Of a DNA stretch of 64,000 bases, positions 25,351 through 33,707 are shown one piece after another; position 1 is the stretch's first letter, and each line of letters begins with the position of its first letter. This DNA comes from Gemmatimonadota bacterium (GTDB lineage Bacteria; Gemmatimonadota; Gemmatimonadetes; Gemmatimonadales; GWC2-71-9). The stretch is from positions 158,524 to 222,523 of the forward strand of contig JAZKBR010000008.1 in assembly GCA_040388535.1 (NCBI GenBank), in the 5' to 3' direction. The notes under the pieces are model-generated. The model searched no databases. It was not told where the DNA came from and saw only the letters and a list, made by a program, of their open reading frames with translations. The position numbers were made by a program, and so were the translations under genes.

Positions 25351-26010
25351 TCAGCGTCGTGGACCAGGCGCGAGTCGTGAGGGCAGGTGATACAAGGTCT
25401 CGGCGGTGATGCGGTCCTGCTCGGAGAGCTGGTCGACAACCGGATCTCCGAACATGATGTCGCCGATGTTGGGCGACTCGCGCAAGAGTCCAAGTGCGTG
25501 ACCGAGCTCGTGCGTGGCCGTGATCCGGTAGCACCCGTCGAGCCCCGGCGGGTCCGGGGTGAAGCGGGAGTAGATGTAGATCCGGAACGGGAAGAGGACC
25601 GTGTGATTGGTCAAGTTGAATGGGATGTCGGTGGCACCGCGACACTCGGGCGCGAAGGCTTCCGCCCGCATCAGCAGGCCGCCGATGGGTGGTGCGACGA
25701 TGTTCCTGACGATGACGTCGGCTCTCGACGAGTCGTCGACCATCACGGCGTCGAACTCACCGTAGAGGAACGCTGCTTTCCAGCGACTGATGGCAAGCTG
25801 CATGTGGGGCTTCAGCGGGTCGTCGGCGCCGACCCAGACCCGCACCGGCAACGCCGAGCGCGGCCAGTGGAAGGTCACGGTATCGACCGCGCCGTCCGGC
25901 GTGCCCTTTGAGACGAATTGCCGATAGTCGTAAGGCCCTGTGCGCAGCGGCGAGACCAGATCGGAGCAGCCGACGACCAGCAGCGCCAGCAGCGGAAGGA
26001 GTCGCCGCAT
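25351..26010 (-). CDS. Lipoprotein with zincin-like HExxH motif
   Basis: The 219-residue product has a lipoprotein signal (LLPLLALLVVGC, lipid cysteine at 15). Near residue 170 it carries THELGHALGLLRES and then a DIMFGD Met-turn-like segment, which resembles the matrixin-type metzincin site HExxHxxGxxH. At the position of the third zinc His there is Arg (H-E-L-G-H-A-L-G-L-L-R), so zinc ligation is either completed by another residue or lost. Preceding strands resemble a zincin fold. Its start overlaps the stop of the barrel protein gene (TGATG). Confidence 0.75.
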   Translation of the reverse strand: MRRLLPLLALLVVGCSDLVSPLRTGPYDYRQFVSKGTPDGAVDTVTFHWPRSALPVRVWVGADDPLKPHMQLAISRWKAAFLYGEFDAVMVDDSSRADVIVRNIVAPPIGGLLMRAEAFAPECRGATDIPFNLTNHTVLFPFRIYIYSRFTPDPPGLDGCYRITATHELGHALGLLRESPNIGDIMFGDPVVDQLSEQDRITAETLYHLPSRLAPGPRR

Positions 26011-26615
26011 CAGAACCTCCGCTCCACACCGGCGAAGAGGCCGACGCGCTGCACCGTGGTGAACTGCGAGTAGCCGATCTGGTCGAGGTGCTTCGTGGTG
26101 AACGTCGAGTAGTTGTAGCGCGCGTTCACGACAACCGAGTATGCAGCGTTGAGCGGGCGTGACCACGAGGCGCCCGCCGCGAGCAGCCAGCGGGTCGGCG
26201 AGTCATCGAGGAAGACACCGAACTTCTCGGCGGGGCGGTAGAGCAGGGCACCGCCACCGGCTTGCCAACGAAGACTGTGGCCAATGGGACCGTCGAGGAG
26301 CAGGGTCAGGCTCATGGTGCGGAGCGCGCCAAGCTCATCGTTGACGCCGTTGTCGGTGACCTTGAGGGTCGAACTGCCGATGGCGCCCTCGAGCTGCAAG
26401 CGGTACCCAAGGCCGACGTCGTGACTCACCGCGACGGCCAGCGTCGGAGCGATCGCCGGCTTGAGCGTGATCGGTCCGCCGAGATCGTCGCGAACGAGCG
26501 GGGTGCTGACGACGGCGCCGGCACTGAGCCGAAGGGCGGCCTGCGCGCTCGCCTGTCCGGTCCCGATCAGGGCCGCAGAGCAGGCGAGGAGGAGATGGGC
26601 TCGGGTGAGGGGCAT
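26010..26615 (-). CDS. Outer-membrane beta-barrel-like protein
   Basis: The 201-residue protein has a signal peptide ending near ASAQA (about 26). It consists of alternating amphipathic strands (ALRLSAGAVVSTPLV, TLAVAVSHDVGLGYRLQLEGAIG, SLRWQAGGGALLYRP, WLLAAGASWSRPL, SVVVNARYNYSTF) and ends in Phe (VGLFAGVERRF), the usual C-terminal residue of BAM substrates. A small 8-stranded barrel is likely. The ATG at 26615 is supported by the promoter just upstream. It is co-transcribed with the HExxH lipoprotein. Confidence 0.7.
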   Translation of the reverse strand: MPLTRAHLLLACSAALIGTGQASAQAALRLSAGAVVSTPLVRDDLGGPITLKPAIAPTLAVAVSHDVGLGYRLQLEGAIGSSTLKVTDNGVNDELGALRTMSLTLLLDGPIGHSLRWQAGGGALLYRPAEKFGVFLDDSPTRWLLAAGASWSRPLNAAYSVVVNARYNYSTFTTKHLDQIGYSQFTTVQRVGLFAGVERRF

Positions 26616-26619
26616 CCAG

Positions 26620-26650
26620 CAAAGGTGCCGGGAACCGGGTGCAGGGTCAA
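26620..26650 (-). promoter_or_regulatory. Candidate promoter of the barrel protein operon
   Basis: Minus strand: TTGACC (26650-26645), 17-nt spacer, CACCTTTG (26627-26620), CTGG, ATG at 26615. The -35 box overlaps the stop codon of nfo (26647-26649), so this promoter lies at the very end of the upstream gene. Confidence 0.5.
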
Positions 26651-27564
26651 ATCGAAGTCGCAAATCCGCGCAGGAGGGAGAGCATCCGGCGGTCGTTGGT
26701 GACCTCGTCGATCTCCCCCTTGGGGGTTTCGAGGATCTTGGGGATCCCGGCGAACCGGGGGTCCTGCATAATGCGCCGGAAGGGCTCCGGCCCGAGAGAA
26801 CCCTCACCCAGGAGTTCGTGGCGATCCTTCTTCGAGGCGAAAGGGGTCTTGGAGTCATTGAGGTGGAGGCAGTAGAGGTGCTCCAGGCCGATGATCCGGT
26901 CCCAGGCAGCCCAGACCCCGTCGTAATCGCCCTGCAGGTCGTAGCCGGCGCTGTAGAGGTGACAGGTGTCGGCGCAGAAGCCGACCCGGTGGCGGACGTC
27001 GTCACCCACCAGATCCCGCAACCCCCGGAGTTCCTCGAAGCTCCGCCCCAGCACACTGCCGGTCCCGGCGGTGCTCTCGAGATAGACCATCACCTTGCCC
27101 GGAACGGCCCGGAGGGCCTCGGTGATCCCCGCCGCATTTCGCTCCATCCCGGCATCATGGTCGTCGATGAAGTTGCCGGGGTGGGAAACGATTCCGTCGA
27201 GCCCAAGGGCATCGGAGCGGGTCAGTTCGCCCTGAAAGGCCTCGATTGACCGGGCCCGATTGGCTGGTTCCGGGGAGGCCAGGTTGATCAGGTACGAATC
27301 GTGCGAGACCACCGAGCTGACCGGGTGTTCATCGCGGGCGCGCCGGAAGGCATCCGCGATCTCCGGAGTCACTACAGGTTCCCGCCACATGTTCGGGGTC
27401 TTGGTGAAGATCTGAATCGCCGTCGCTCCGATCGCCGCCCCGCGGCCCGGGGCCGTGGCGGGACCACCCGCTGTCGAGACGTGGGCACCCAGTCGTTCCG
27501 AGGTGGGCGCCATCCCCTGAGCCGTTGCTTCCTGTTGAGGTCGAGTGACCGACGTCTTGCGCAT
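26647..27564 (-). CDS. nfo: Deoxyribonuclease IV (AP endonuclease, Nfo)
   Basis: This 305-residue TIM-barrel enzyme cuts DNA 5' of abasic sites in base excision repair. Markers are LGAHVSTAGG, AIQIFTKTPNMW, VSHDSYLINLASP, VYLESTAGTGSVLG, FCADTCHLYSAGYD, LHLNDSKTPF and RHELLGEGSLG, which supply the His, Glu and Asp ligands of the three-zinc site. The ATG at 27564 has a strong GGGAGGAG Shine-Dalgarno sequence 8 nt upstream; ATG 27513 (MAPTSERLGAHVS) is a shorter option closer to the usual family start. With the longer start the gene overlaps the divergent GGDEF gene by 20 bp at their 5' ends. Confidence 0.93.
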   Translation of the reverse strand: MRKTSVTRPQQEATAQGMAPTSERLGAHVSTAGGPATAPGRGAAIGATAIQIFTKTPNMWREPVVTPEIADAFRRARDEHPVSSVVSHDSYLINLASPEPANRARSIEAFQGELTRSDALGLDGIVSHPGNFIDDHDAGMERNAAGITEALRAVPGKVMVYLESTAGTGSVLGRSFEELRGLRDLVGDDVRHRVGFCADTCHLYSAGYDLQGDYDGVWAAWDRIIGLEHLYCLHLNDSKTPFASKKDRHELLGEGSLGPEPFRRIMQDPRFAGIPKILETPKGEIDEVTNDRRMLSLLRGFATSI

Positions 27565-29005
27565 TGAACCGACTCCTCCCGGCGCGCGGGTTCCTTCCAA
27601 AGGAAGGGCACCCCGTCCGTTGATTGTTCTTTCGGGCGACCCGACCGGTCGACCCGATGGGCTCGAGCGTGATCTGCTGCGGGCTGGCTTCCAGGTGGCC
27701 GAGGCCGACGACCCTGAACAGTACCCGGGGCGTCCAGCCCTCGTGCTAGCGACCTGTATGGGGCTCGCCGAAGATTGCCGTCAGCTCGTCGAAGCGTTTG
27801 GTGCCGCGCGTGCGACTGGTGCGCAGGTTGTCGTGCTGCTCAACTCCAACGACCCCGAAGACCTCGTTCGCGCCGCCGAAGCAGGTGCGGACGAAGCGAT
27901 CCTGCTCCCGTCCGACGCTCCATCGCTGATTGCGCGGCTGCGTGCCCGCCTCGTGTCGCCGCGAACGGCGATCCACGGGCCGAGCGCGGGTGATCTCAAG
28001 CTCTTCGAGGTCCTGCAGCAGGTCGCGGTCGAATTGCACCGCGACGAGATGCTGCACGCCCTCGTGCGGGCCATTGGTCACGCGATCGAGGTCCGCTCGG
28101 TGTCGTGCCTGCTGCATGCTGAGGGCGGCCCCATTGGTCGGCTCGTGGCGGCCACCGATGCGCCAAAAGTTCGTGATGCCGACGTCGACCTCGAACGCTG
28201 GCCTGAGGCCGTCGCATCGCTTGCGGCGGGCGAGACGCTCTTCATTCGCGATGTCTCCAGCTCACCGCTCTTTGAACTCCATGGCCGACCGGCGATGTCG
28301 TTGCCACCACTCGACCTCGAGTCGGTCGCCGCCATCCCGCTGCAGCCGCTTGGTCGCGCCCTCGGCACGCTGGTGCTCCGGACGCGCCGGGGCGAAGCGC
28401 CGCTCACGCCAGGGCACATTACCTTCGCCGAGCATGCGGTGCTCGCGACCGCCCGACTGCTCGAAGCAGAGGAACGCCGTGGTGCGATTTCGCGACGGCA
28501 AGCGCTCGCGGCCCACGTCGATCCGCTCACCGGCTGCGGCACGCTCGACGCACTCGACAAGCGAATCCGCGAGGAGTTCGAGCGGGCCCGCCGGTACGAC
28601 ATGACCTTCACCATCATCCTGCTCGACGTCGATGGGATGCGAACCATCAATGAACGCCTCGGTCGTGATGGCGGTCATCGTGTGCTCGCTGATCTCGGTC
28701 GCCTGCTCCAGAAGGAACTGCGGGCTCCGGATTTCGTAGCGCGGTATGGTGGCGAAGAATTCCTGCTGCTGCTCCCCGAGACCGATCTCGAGGGAGCGCG
28801 CGGCACGGTGCACCGGATTCGTGAACGCCTTGGCCCAGCCGGACTCGGCGAGTTGCAACTTGGCGTGCGCTGCCGCCTGACGGCCGGGATTGCCTGCTAC
28901 CCGCATCCGGGCGTGCACAAGCCGGAAGATCTCTTTGCTCAGGCGGAAGCGGCGATGCTGGCGGGGAAGCGGCAGGATGTTGAGCGCATTGGGACCGCCG
29001 CGTAG
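27545..29005 (+). CDS. GGDEF diguanylate cyclase with receiver-like and GAF-like domains
   Basis: The 486-residue protein synthesises cyclic di-GMP from two GTP. The N-terminus (about 25-135) resembles a response-regulator receiver (LIVLSGDPTGRPDGLERDLLRAGFQVAEAD ... GADEAILLPSD) but lacks a clear phosphoacceptor Asp. A GAF-like domain spans about 150-310. The GGDEF domain has an intact active site GGEEF at 402-406 and an RxxD inhibitory site (RAPD, 393-396) five residues before it, so product feedback is expected. GTG at 27545 has GAGG upstream. It overlaps the divergent nfo start. Downstream is the heptamer repeat. Confidence 0.87.
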   Translation: MTDVLRIEPTPPGARVPSKGRAPRPLIVLSGDPTGRPDGLERDLLRAGFQVAEADDPEQYPGRPALVLATCMGLAEDCRQLVEAFGAARATGAQVVVLLNSNDPEDLVRAAEAGADEAILLPSDAPSLIARLRARLVSPRTAIHGPSAGDLKLFEVLQQVAVELHRDEMLHALVRAIGHAIEVRSVSCLLHAEGGPIGRLVAATDAPKVRDADVDLERWPEAVASLAAGETLFIRDVSSSPLFELHGRPAMSLPPLDLESVAAIPLQPLGRALGTLVLRTRRGEAPLTPGHITFAEHAVLATARLLEAEERRGAISRRQALAAHVDPLTGCGTLDALDKRIREEFERARRYDMTFTIILLDVDGMRTINERLGRDGGHRVLADLGRLLQKELRAPDFVARYGGEEFLLLLPETDLEGARGTVHRIRERLGPAGLGELQLGVRCRLTAGIACYPHPGVHKPEDLFAQAEAAMLAGKRQDVERIGTAA

Positions 29006-29027
29006 AGCAACAGGATGACGGAGGGCG

Positions 29028-29221
29028 GATGACAGATGACAGATGACAGATGACAGAAGTGTCATCCTGAGCACAGCGGCCGTCAGGCCGCGGAGTCGAA
29101 GGACCTCTTGCCGATGGTAGGGGGTCCTTCGATTTCGCCCGCTGCGCGGGCTCCACTCAGGATGACAAACTCCGCGACCCGTCATCCATCATCTGTCATC
29201 TGTCATCTGTCATCTGTCGTC
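29028..29221. repeat. Composite inverted repeat element, copy 4 (GATGACA arms plus CCTGAGC core)
   Basis: Four exact GATGACA units (29028-29055) are mirrored by TGTCATC, TGTCATC, TGTCATC and TGTCGTC (29194-29221). The core starts GTGTCATCCTGAGC (29059-29072) and ends CACTCAGGATGACAAAC (29154-29170), so both ends also contain the heptamer. Inside are palindromes GGCCG...CGGCC and GAAGGACC...GGTCCTTC. It fills the convergent gap between the GGDEF gene and envC. Confidence 0.8.
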
Positions 29222-29222
29222 G

Positions 29223-30446
29223 CTACTGCCCCACCCTCCTCCGCAGCCACGCCGTCGGGTCCAGCGCAATCTGGTTCTTGCCACGAATCTCGAAGTAGAG
29301 ATGCGGCCCATCGCCTGAGTTCTCGCCACCCACCGCGCCGATCACCTGTCCGCGGGTGATTTCCTGGCCCACCTTGACCGACGCGCTCTGCAGCTGCATG
29401 TAGCCGCTGTAGTAGCCATCGCCGTGTTCGACGAAGACGGCGAGGCCATAGGTCGAGAGTCGCTGGGCGAGGACCACCTTGCCCGACTCGATCGCCTTCA
29501 CGGGTGTGCCGACTGGCGCCTTGATGCCGATGCCGTTGTGGCGCACCACGCCGCCGTTCTTGAGCGAGTCACGTCCGAAATCGTAGATGATCTGGCCGTC
29601 GACCGGCCAGTCGAGCTTGCCGAGGTCGGCGGTGGTGAGCGACCCGGTAACCGACGGCGCGTTCACCGTGCTCGGGCGTGCTGCGCGATTCGCTTCGGCC
29701 GTGCGCCGTGACTTCTCGAGTGCGGCGAGAAGATCGTTGAGCCGTCCTTCGTCGCGTTCGAGGGTGCTGAGGCGCTGCTTGCCTTGCGTTGAAGTCTTCT
29801 CGAGCGCCTTCAGGCGGTTCTGCCGTTCATCGGCAAGTCGGGCGAAGTTGTCGAGCTCTGCCTCGCGCTCTTCGCGCCGGCGGTCGAGTTCGGTGCGAAT
29901 GCCGAGCAGGTCGTTGCGCCTCCGATCGACCGAGGCATTGAGCTTCTCGACATCGCGCACCAGTGAGCGATCCTGCTGCGATGTGAGATAGAGGTACTTG
30001 TATCGCGTCAGCAGGTCGCCAAAGGACTCGGCCGCGAGGAGCACCTGGAAGGTGTAGAGCGGACCACGCTTGTAGATGTCCGCGAGGCGGCGACGCAGCA
30101 CGGCGCGACGATCGGCGAGGTTGTCCTGCGTGAGCGTCAGCTCCGCAGAAGTGCGCTCGAGCTGCGAACCGAGGGAGGAAATTTCCCGCTCGATCCCGGT
30201 GACCAGCTGGGTGGTCGCTTCTTTCCGGCGCTCGATGAGACGCAACTGCGCCCCAACGTCGCTGACCTGTCCCTCGATCTGCTGCTGCTGCCGCTGCAGA
30301 CGCTCACGCTCCTGGCGGATGTCGTCGAGCTTCTTGCGCTGCTTTTCGAGTTCGGGATTGGTCTGTGCCGATAGCGGCGCCACCCTGGCGGATACGCCCA
30401 CGGTGCCCAGCAGCGCGGCGAGGAGCCAGAACCGGGCGGGTCGCAC
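29223..30446 (-). CDS. envC: EnvC-like murein hydrolase activator (coiled coil plus degenerate LytM/M23 domain)
   Basis: The 407-residue periplasmic protein has a signal peptide (about 1-27), a long coiled coil (about 30-260, rich in Arg, Glu and Gln) and a C-terminal LytM domain (about 285-400). In active M23 peptidases zinc is bound by HxxxD and HxH; here they read HNGIG (Asp to Gly) and HLYFE (second His to Tyr), so the domain is catalytically dead, as in E. coli EnvC, which activates the septal amidases. It follows ftsX after 10 nt, matching the known FtsEX-EnvC pathway in which FtsX recruits EnvC. Confidence 0.92.
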   Translation of the reverse strand: MRPARFWLLAALLGTVGVSARVAPLSAQTNPELEKQRKKLDDIRQERERLQRQQQQIEGQVSDVGAQLRLIERRKEATTQLVTGIEREISSLGSQLERTSAELTLTQDNLADRRAVLRRRLADIYKRGPLYTFQVLLAAESFGDLLTRYKYLYLTSQQDRSLVRDVEKLNASVDRRRNDLLGIRTELDRRREEREAELDNFARLADERQNRLKALEKTSTQGKQRLSTLERDEGRLNDLLAALEKSRRTAEANRAARPSTVNAPSVTGSLTTADLGKLDWPVDGQIIYDFGRDSLKNGGVVRHNGIGIKAPVGTPVKAIESGKVVLAQRLSTYGLAVFVEHGDGYYSGYMQLQSASVKVGQEITRGQVIGAVGGENSGDGPHLYFEIRGKNQIALDPTAWLRRRVGQ

Positions 30447-30456
30447 GCTGGGCCGC

Positions 30457-31326
30457 TTAGACGTGCTTCAGGTGCCGGCCGACGCTCACGAGCGATCCCG
30501 TGAACCCCAGCAGCACGCCGAAGATGAGCAGCAGGATGACCTGCCCGAACCCGAAGAAGTGCAGCCCGACACTGAGCCCGAATTCCTGGGAGCGGAAGCC
30601 GAAGTAGACGGCAGCACAGAGGATCAGGGCGAGCAGGCCACCGAGAAATCCCTTGGCGGCTCCTTCGATCAGGAACGGGCCGCGGATGAACCAGTCGGTC
30701 GCGCCGACAAGCCGCATGATGTGAATCTCTCGCGCGCGCTGCAGTACGGTGATCCGGATCGTGACGCCGATGATGACAATCGACACCAGCGCGAAGGCAA
30801 TGCCGATCGCGAGCCCGACCAGCCCCGCGATGGTGCGCAGGGCATCGAGCCGCTGGACCCAGTCCTTGCCGTACCGCACGTCATCCACGAAATCGAACGA
30901 CCGCATGCGCTCCGCCACCGCACCCGCGTGCACGGCGTCGCGGAACTGCGGCTTGAGCCGGATCTCGAACGACGGCGGCAGCGGGTTGACCTCGAGATCC
31001 TTGTAGGCATCGCTGAATTCGACGAGATCGTGCTTGGCCCGCTCGAGTGCCTCCTCTTCGGAGACGTACTTCACTTCCTGCACTTCAGGGAAGGCGGCGA
31101 TATCCTGGGCTGCCACGGTGAGCCCGGTCGACGGCGTGCCGTGGAGCACGAACGCCACGACTTCGACTCGTTCGGCGACCTCGCTGAGGGCCGAGCGGAG
31201 GTTCAGCGCCACCAGGCCGAAGAGACCGGTCACGAAGAGCGCGAAGGCGATGGTGATGATGGAGAGCGCCGACAGCGTGCGGGTACGCCGGAACGCGAGG
31301 AAGGCTTCACGCCAAAGGAGGTTCAC
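30457..31326 (-). CDS. ftsX: Cell division protein FtsX
   Basis: The 289-residue membrane protein has four membrane segments (about 20-45, 165-192, 215-240, 255-280) and a large periplasmic loop after the first (about 46-160), the family topology. Its N-terminal cytoplasmic start ([31 protein letters not shown]) is typical. With FtsE it forms an ABC-like complex at the septum that controls peptidoglycan hydrolases through EnvC, encoded next. Its ATG overlaps the ftsE stop (ATGA). Confidence 0.93.
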   Translation of the reverse strand: MNLLWREAFLAFRRTRTLSALSIITIAFALFVTGLFGLVALNLRSALSEVAERVEVVAFVLHGTPSTGLTVAAQDIAAFPEVQEVKYVSEEEALERAKHDLVEFSDAYKDLEVNPLPPSFEIRLKPQFRDAVHAGAVAERMRSFDFVDDVRYGKDWVQRLDALRTIAGLVGLAIGIAFALVSIVIIGVTIRITVLQRAREIHIMRLVGATDWFIRGPFLIEGAAKGFLGGLLALILCAAVYFGFRSQEFGLSVGLHFFGFGQVILLLIFGVLLGFTGSLVSVGRHLKHV

Positions 31327-32006
31327 TTGCCATCCCCCCGCTCGGCCGAGTCGTAGACGAGCCTGCCGTCGCGAAGCTCGAGCGTCCGCTTGTTGGTGCT
31401 GCGGACGAGATCGAGATCGTGCGTGGCCATCACTACCACAGTGCCGGCCGCGTTGATGTCCTCGAGCAGCTGGAAGACCCCGCGCGTCGCCCGTTCATCG
31501 AGGTTACCGGTCGGTTCGTCGGCGAGGAGCACCGGCGGGTCGTTCACCAGCGCTCGCGCAATTGCCACGCGTTGCTGTTCGCCGCCCGAGAGTTCGCGCG
31601 GAAAGGACTCGGCCTTCTGGATCAGGCCGACCTGGGCAAGCGCCCGGGTGACCCGCGCGGGAATCACGTCGGCGCGGTGGCCGGTGACCTCAAGCGCGAA
31701 GGCGACGTTTTCGGCTGCCGTGCGATCCTCGAGGAGGCGAAAGTCCTGAAAGACGATGCCAAGGCGGCGGCGCAGGCGGGAGACCTCATCGCGACGCAGC
31801 GCGCCGATGGCGAAGCCGGAGACGCGGACGTCGCCCTCGTTGGGGCGCTCGTCACCATACATCAACTTGAGCAGGGTGGACTTGCCAGCGCCCGAGTGAC
31901 CGGTGAGGAAGACGAACTCGCCGCGACCGACGTGAAAGGACACGTCCTCGAGGGCAGCACCGGTACCGTTGGGATACCGCTTGGAGACCTTGGTGAAGCG
32001 GATCAC
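31323..32006 (-). CDS. ftsE: Cell division ATP-binding protein FtsE
   Basis: The 227-residue ABC ATPase pairs with FtsX. Motifs: [14 protein letters not shown] start, Walker [11 protein letters not shown]-loop IVFQDFRLL, signature [15 protein letters not shown], Walker [12 protein letters not shown] and switch MATHDLDLV. The GTG at 32006 is chosen over an ATG at 32045, which would overlap the upstream gene by 26 bp. FtsE proteins usually begin at this point, and TACCTTCC ends 4 nt upstream. It could therefore be transcribed both from the long upstream operon and from its own promoter. Confidence 0.94.
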   Translation of the reverse strand: MIRFTKVSKRYPNGTGAALEDVSFHVGRGEFVFLTGHSGAGKSTLLKLMYGDERPNEGDVRVSGFAIGALRRDEVSRLRRRLGIVFQDFRLLEDRTAAENVAFALEVTGHRADVIPARVTRALAQVGLIQKAESFPRELSGGEQQRVAIARALVNDPPVLLADEPTGNLDERATRGVFQLLEDINAAGTVVVMATHDLDLVRSTNKRTLELRDGRLVYDSAERGDGK

Positions 32007-32010
32007 GATG

Positions 32011-32018
32011 GGAAGGTA
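32011..32018 (-). promoter_or_regulatory. Candidate leaderless promoter element of ftsE
   Basis: Minus strand: TACCTTCC, CATC, GTG at 32006. Identical to the octamers before holB and the CNNM gene. It lies in the 13-nt gap after the trans-sulfuration gene and would make ftsE-ftsX-envC a separate sub-operon. Confidence 0.4.
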
Positions 32019-32019
32019 A

Positions 32020-33168
32020 TCAGAGGGCACCCTCCAGATCGGCAATCAGGTCGGCGGCATCTTCACAGCCGCACGAGAGACGCAGGAAGCCGTCGGGAAT
32101 GCCGAGGGCCTCGCGCTCTTCCGGCGAGAGTGGCTTGTGGGACGTGAGTCGCGGTTCGGACACGAGTGACTCCACACCCGCGAGCGAGGGCGCGTGGGTG
32201 ATGACCTGCAGGCGGGAGAGGAAGCGCTGCGCTCCCGCGGCTCCACCCGGCACCACGAGCCCCACCATGCCGCCGAAGCCGTCGAGCATTTTGCTGGCGA
32301 GCGCGTGGTCAGGATGCGATTTGAGCCCCGGGTAATGCACGGCACCGAACGCCTTGCTCTTCTCGGCCCATTCTGCAACGGCCATCGCGTTGTCGTTGGA
32401 GCGCCCGACCCGGAGGGCCATCGTCTTCATCCCGCGCTCGGTGAGCCAGGCCGCGTGTGGATCAATGCTCGGTCCCCAGGAGCGCATCAGCCGGGTGACT
32501 TCCTCGATCAGCGTTGCCTCACCGGCCACGGCGCCCGCGATGACATCGGTGTGGCCGTTGAGGTATTTCGTCGCGCTGGTGATCACGATATCGGCGCCGT
32601 GCTCGAGCGGCCGGAAATTGATCGGCGAGCAGAAGGTGGCATCCACGAGCAGCGCGAGGCCGTGCTGATGGGTCACCTTGGCGATCGCGGGGATATCGAC
32701 GACGCGCATCAGCGGATTGGTCAGCGCCTCGACGAAGATCGCCCGGGTGTTCTTCTTGATCGCCTTGCGCCAGTCGCGCGGGTGATCGGGATCGACGTAG
32801 GTGATCGAGATCCCGTGGCGAATGAACTCGTTGTCGAAAAGCACCTGGGTCCCGCCATAGATCCAGCGCGACGCGAGCAGGTGGTCACCGGGGCGCAACA
32901 CCGCGAGGTGCGCGAGGGCGGTGGCCGCCATTCCGCTGGCCAGGAAGATCGCGCGCTCGGCGCCCTCGAGCAGGGCGTACTTCTTCGCGAGCTCGACCTG
33001 GTTCGGATTGTTGCCATAGCGGGTGTAGAGCACTTCCTCGTCGCTCCCGACCGGGTTGCGGAAGGTGGTGCTCTGGTAGATCGGAGTCACTGCCGGGGCC
33101 CAGTCGGGTCCGCGATGCGGCCGGCCGTGAATCGCGATGGTAGAGAGGCCTGGGCGGCGGGGCGTCAT
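32020..33168 (-). CDS. Trans-sulfuration PLP enzyme (cystathionine gamma-synthase/lyase family)
   Basis: This 382-residue fold-type I enzyme handles sulfur amino acid metabolism. Motifs are PIYQSTTFRNP near 30-40, TRYGNNPNQVELAKKYALLEGAE, ASGMAATALAHLAVLRPGDH, VDATFCSPINFRPLEHGADIV and the PLP lysine Lys201 in SATKYLNGHTDV. The C-terminal segment LRLSCGCEDAADLIADL is family-typical. Whether it acts as cystathionine synthase, sulfhydrylase or methionine gamma-lyase cannot be decided from sequence. It overlaps the STAS-like gene by ATGA and ends 13 nt before ftsE. Confidence 0.9.
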   Translation of the reverse strand: MTPRRPGLSTIAIHGRPHRGPDWAPAVTPIYQSTTFRNPVGSDEEVLYTRYGNNPNQVELAKKYALLEGAERAIFLASGMAATALAHLAVLRPGDHLLASRWIYGGTQVLFDNEFIRHGISITYVDPDHPRDWRKAIKKNTRAIFVEALTNPLMRVVDIPAIAKVTHQHGLALLVDATFCSPINFRPLEHGADIVITSATKYLNGHTDVIAGAVAGEATLIEEVTRLMRSWGPSIDPHAAWLTERGMKTMALRVGRSNDNAMAVAEWAEKSKAFGAVHYPGLKSHPDHALASKMLDGFGGMVGLVVPGGAAGAQRFLSRLQVITHAPSLAGVESLVSEPRLTSHKPLSPEEREALGIPDGFLRLSCGCEDAADLIADLEGAL

Positions 33169-33707
33169 GCGACGGCTCCGAGCTCGAAGGTGGCGTCGGG
33201 GTAGGCGAGCACACAGCGGTGACGCGCCAGGTCCTGCAGCGCCTCAAGCGCGCGGGCGGCGGGCCAGGCCAGCGAGTCGGCGACCGGGACCGCCTCAGTG
33301 CGCCCGAAGGAGAGCAGCGCCGCGAAGACGGCGTGGCCGTCATCGGTGACCGCGCCGAGCAGGCGGGGCAGCGTCGAGTCGGCGGCGACGATCACGACGG
33401 CGAGGCCGTGACAGTTGAGGGCGTGCTCGATGGCATCGGCGTGCTCACTGCTCACTCCGCGCAGCACGATGCGCGTGACCGGCAGGTGCTCGGCCGCGAG
33501 CAGCTTGGCGACGACTTCGTCGGCACAGGAGTAATCGAGAATGCGGACGGCCGAGAAGTCGAGTTCGGCGTCGAGACCTGGCGCGGCTTCGAGCGCACGG
33601 ATCACGCGCTCACGAATAGCGGCCCCGGTGGGTCGGGTGACCAGGTCGTGGTAGGGCGTTGTCATCGTCTCACGCAGCAACAGGTCGAGCCGGATCACTG
33701 CGCTCAT
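33165..33707 (-). CDS. STAS-like (DUF4325-type) protein
   Basis: The 180-residue protein has an N-terminal segment (MSAVIRLDLLLRETMTTPYHDLVTRPTGAAIRERVIRALE) and a central STAS-like core (ELDFSAVRILDYSCADEVVAKLLA at about 48-71) with the phosphorylatable-Ser position replaced by SCADE. A second half (about 95-175) varies. Such proteins often pair with anti-sigma-type HATPases in partner switching. It overlaps the HATPase gene upstream by ATGA, which supports a functional pair. Domain assignment is by pattern only. Confidence 0.6.
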   Translation of the reverse strand: MSAVIRLDLLLRETMTTPYHDLVTRPTGAAIRERVIRALEAAPGLDAELDFSAVRILDYSCADEVVAKLLAAEHLPVTRIVLRGVSSEHADAIEHALNCHGLAVVIVAADSTLPRLLGAVTDDGHAVFAALLSFGRTEAVPVADSLAWPAARALEALQDLARHRCVLAYPDATFELGAVA

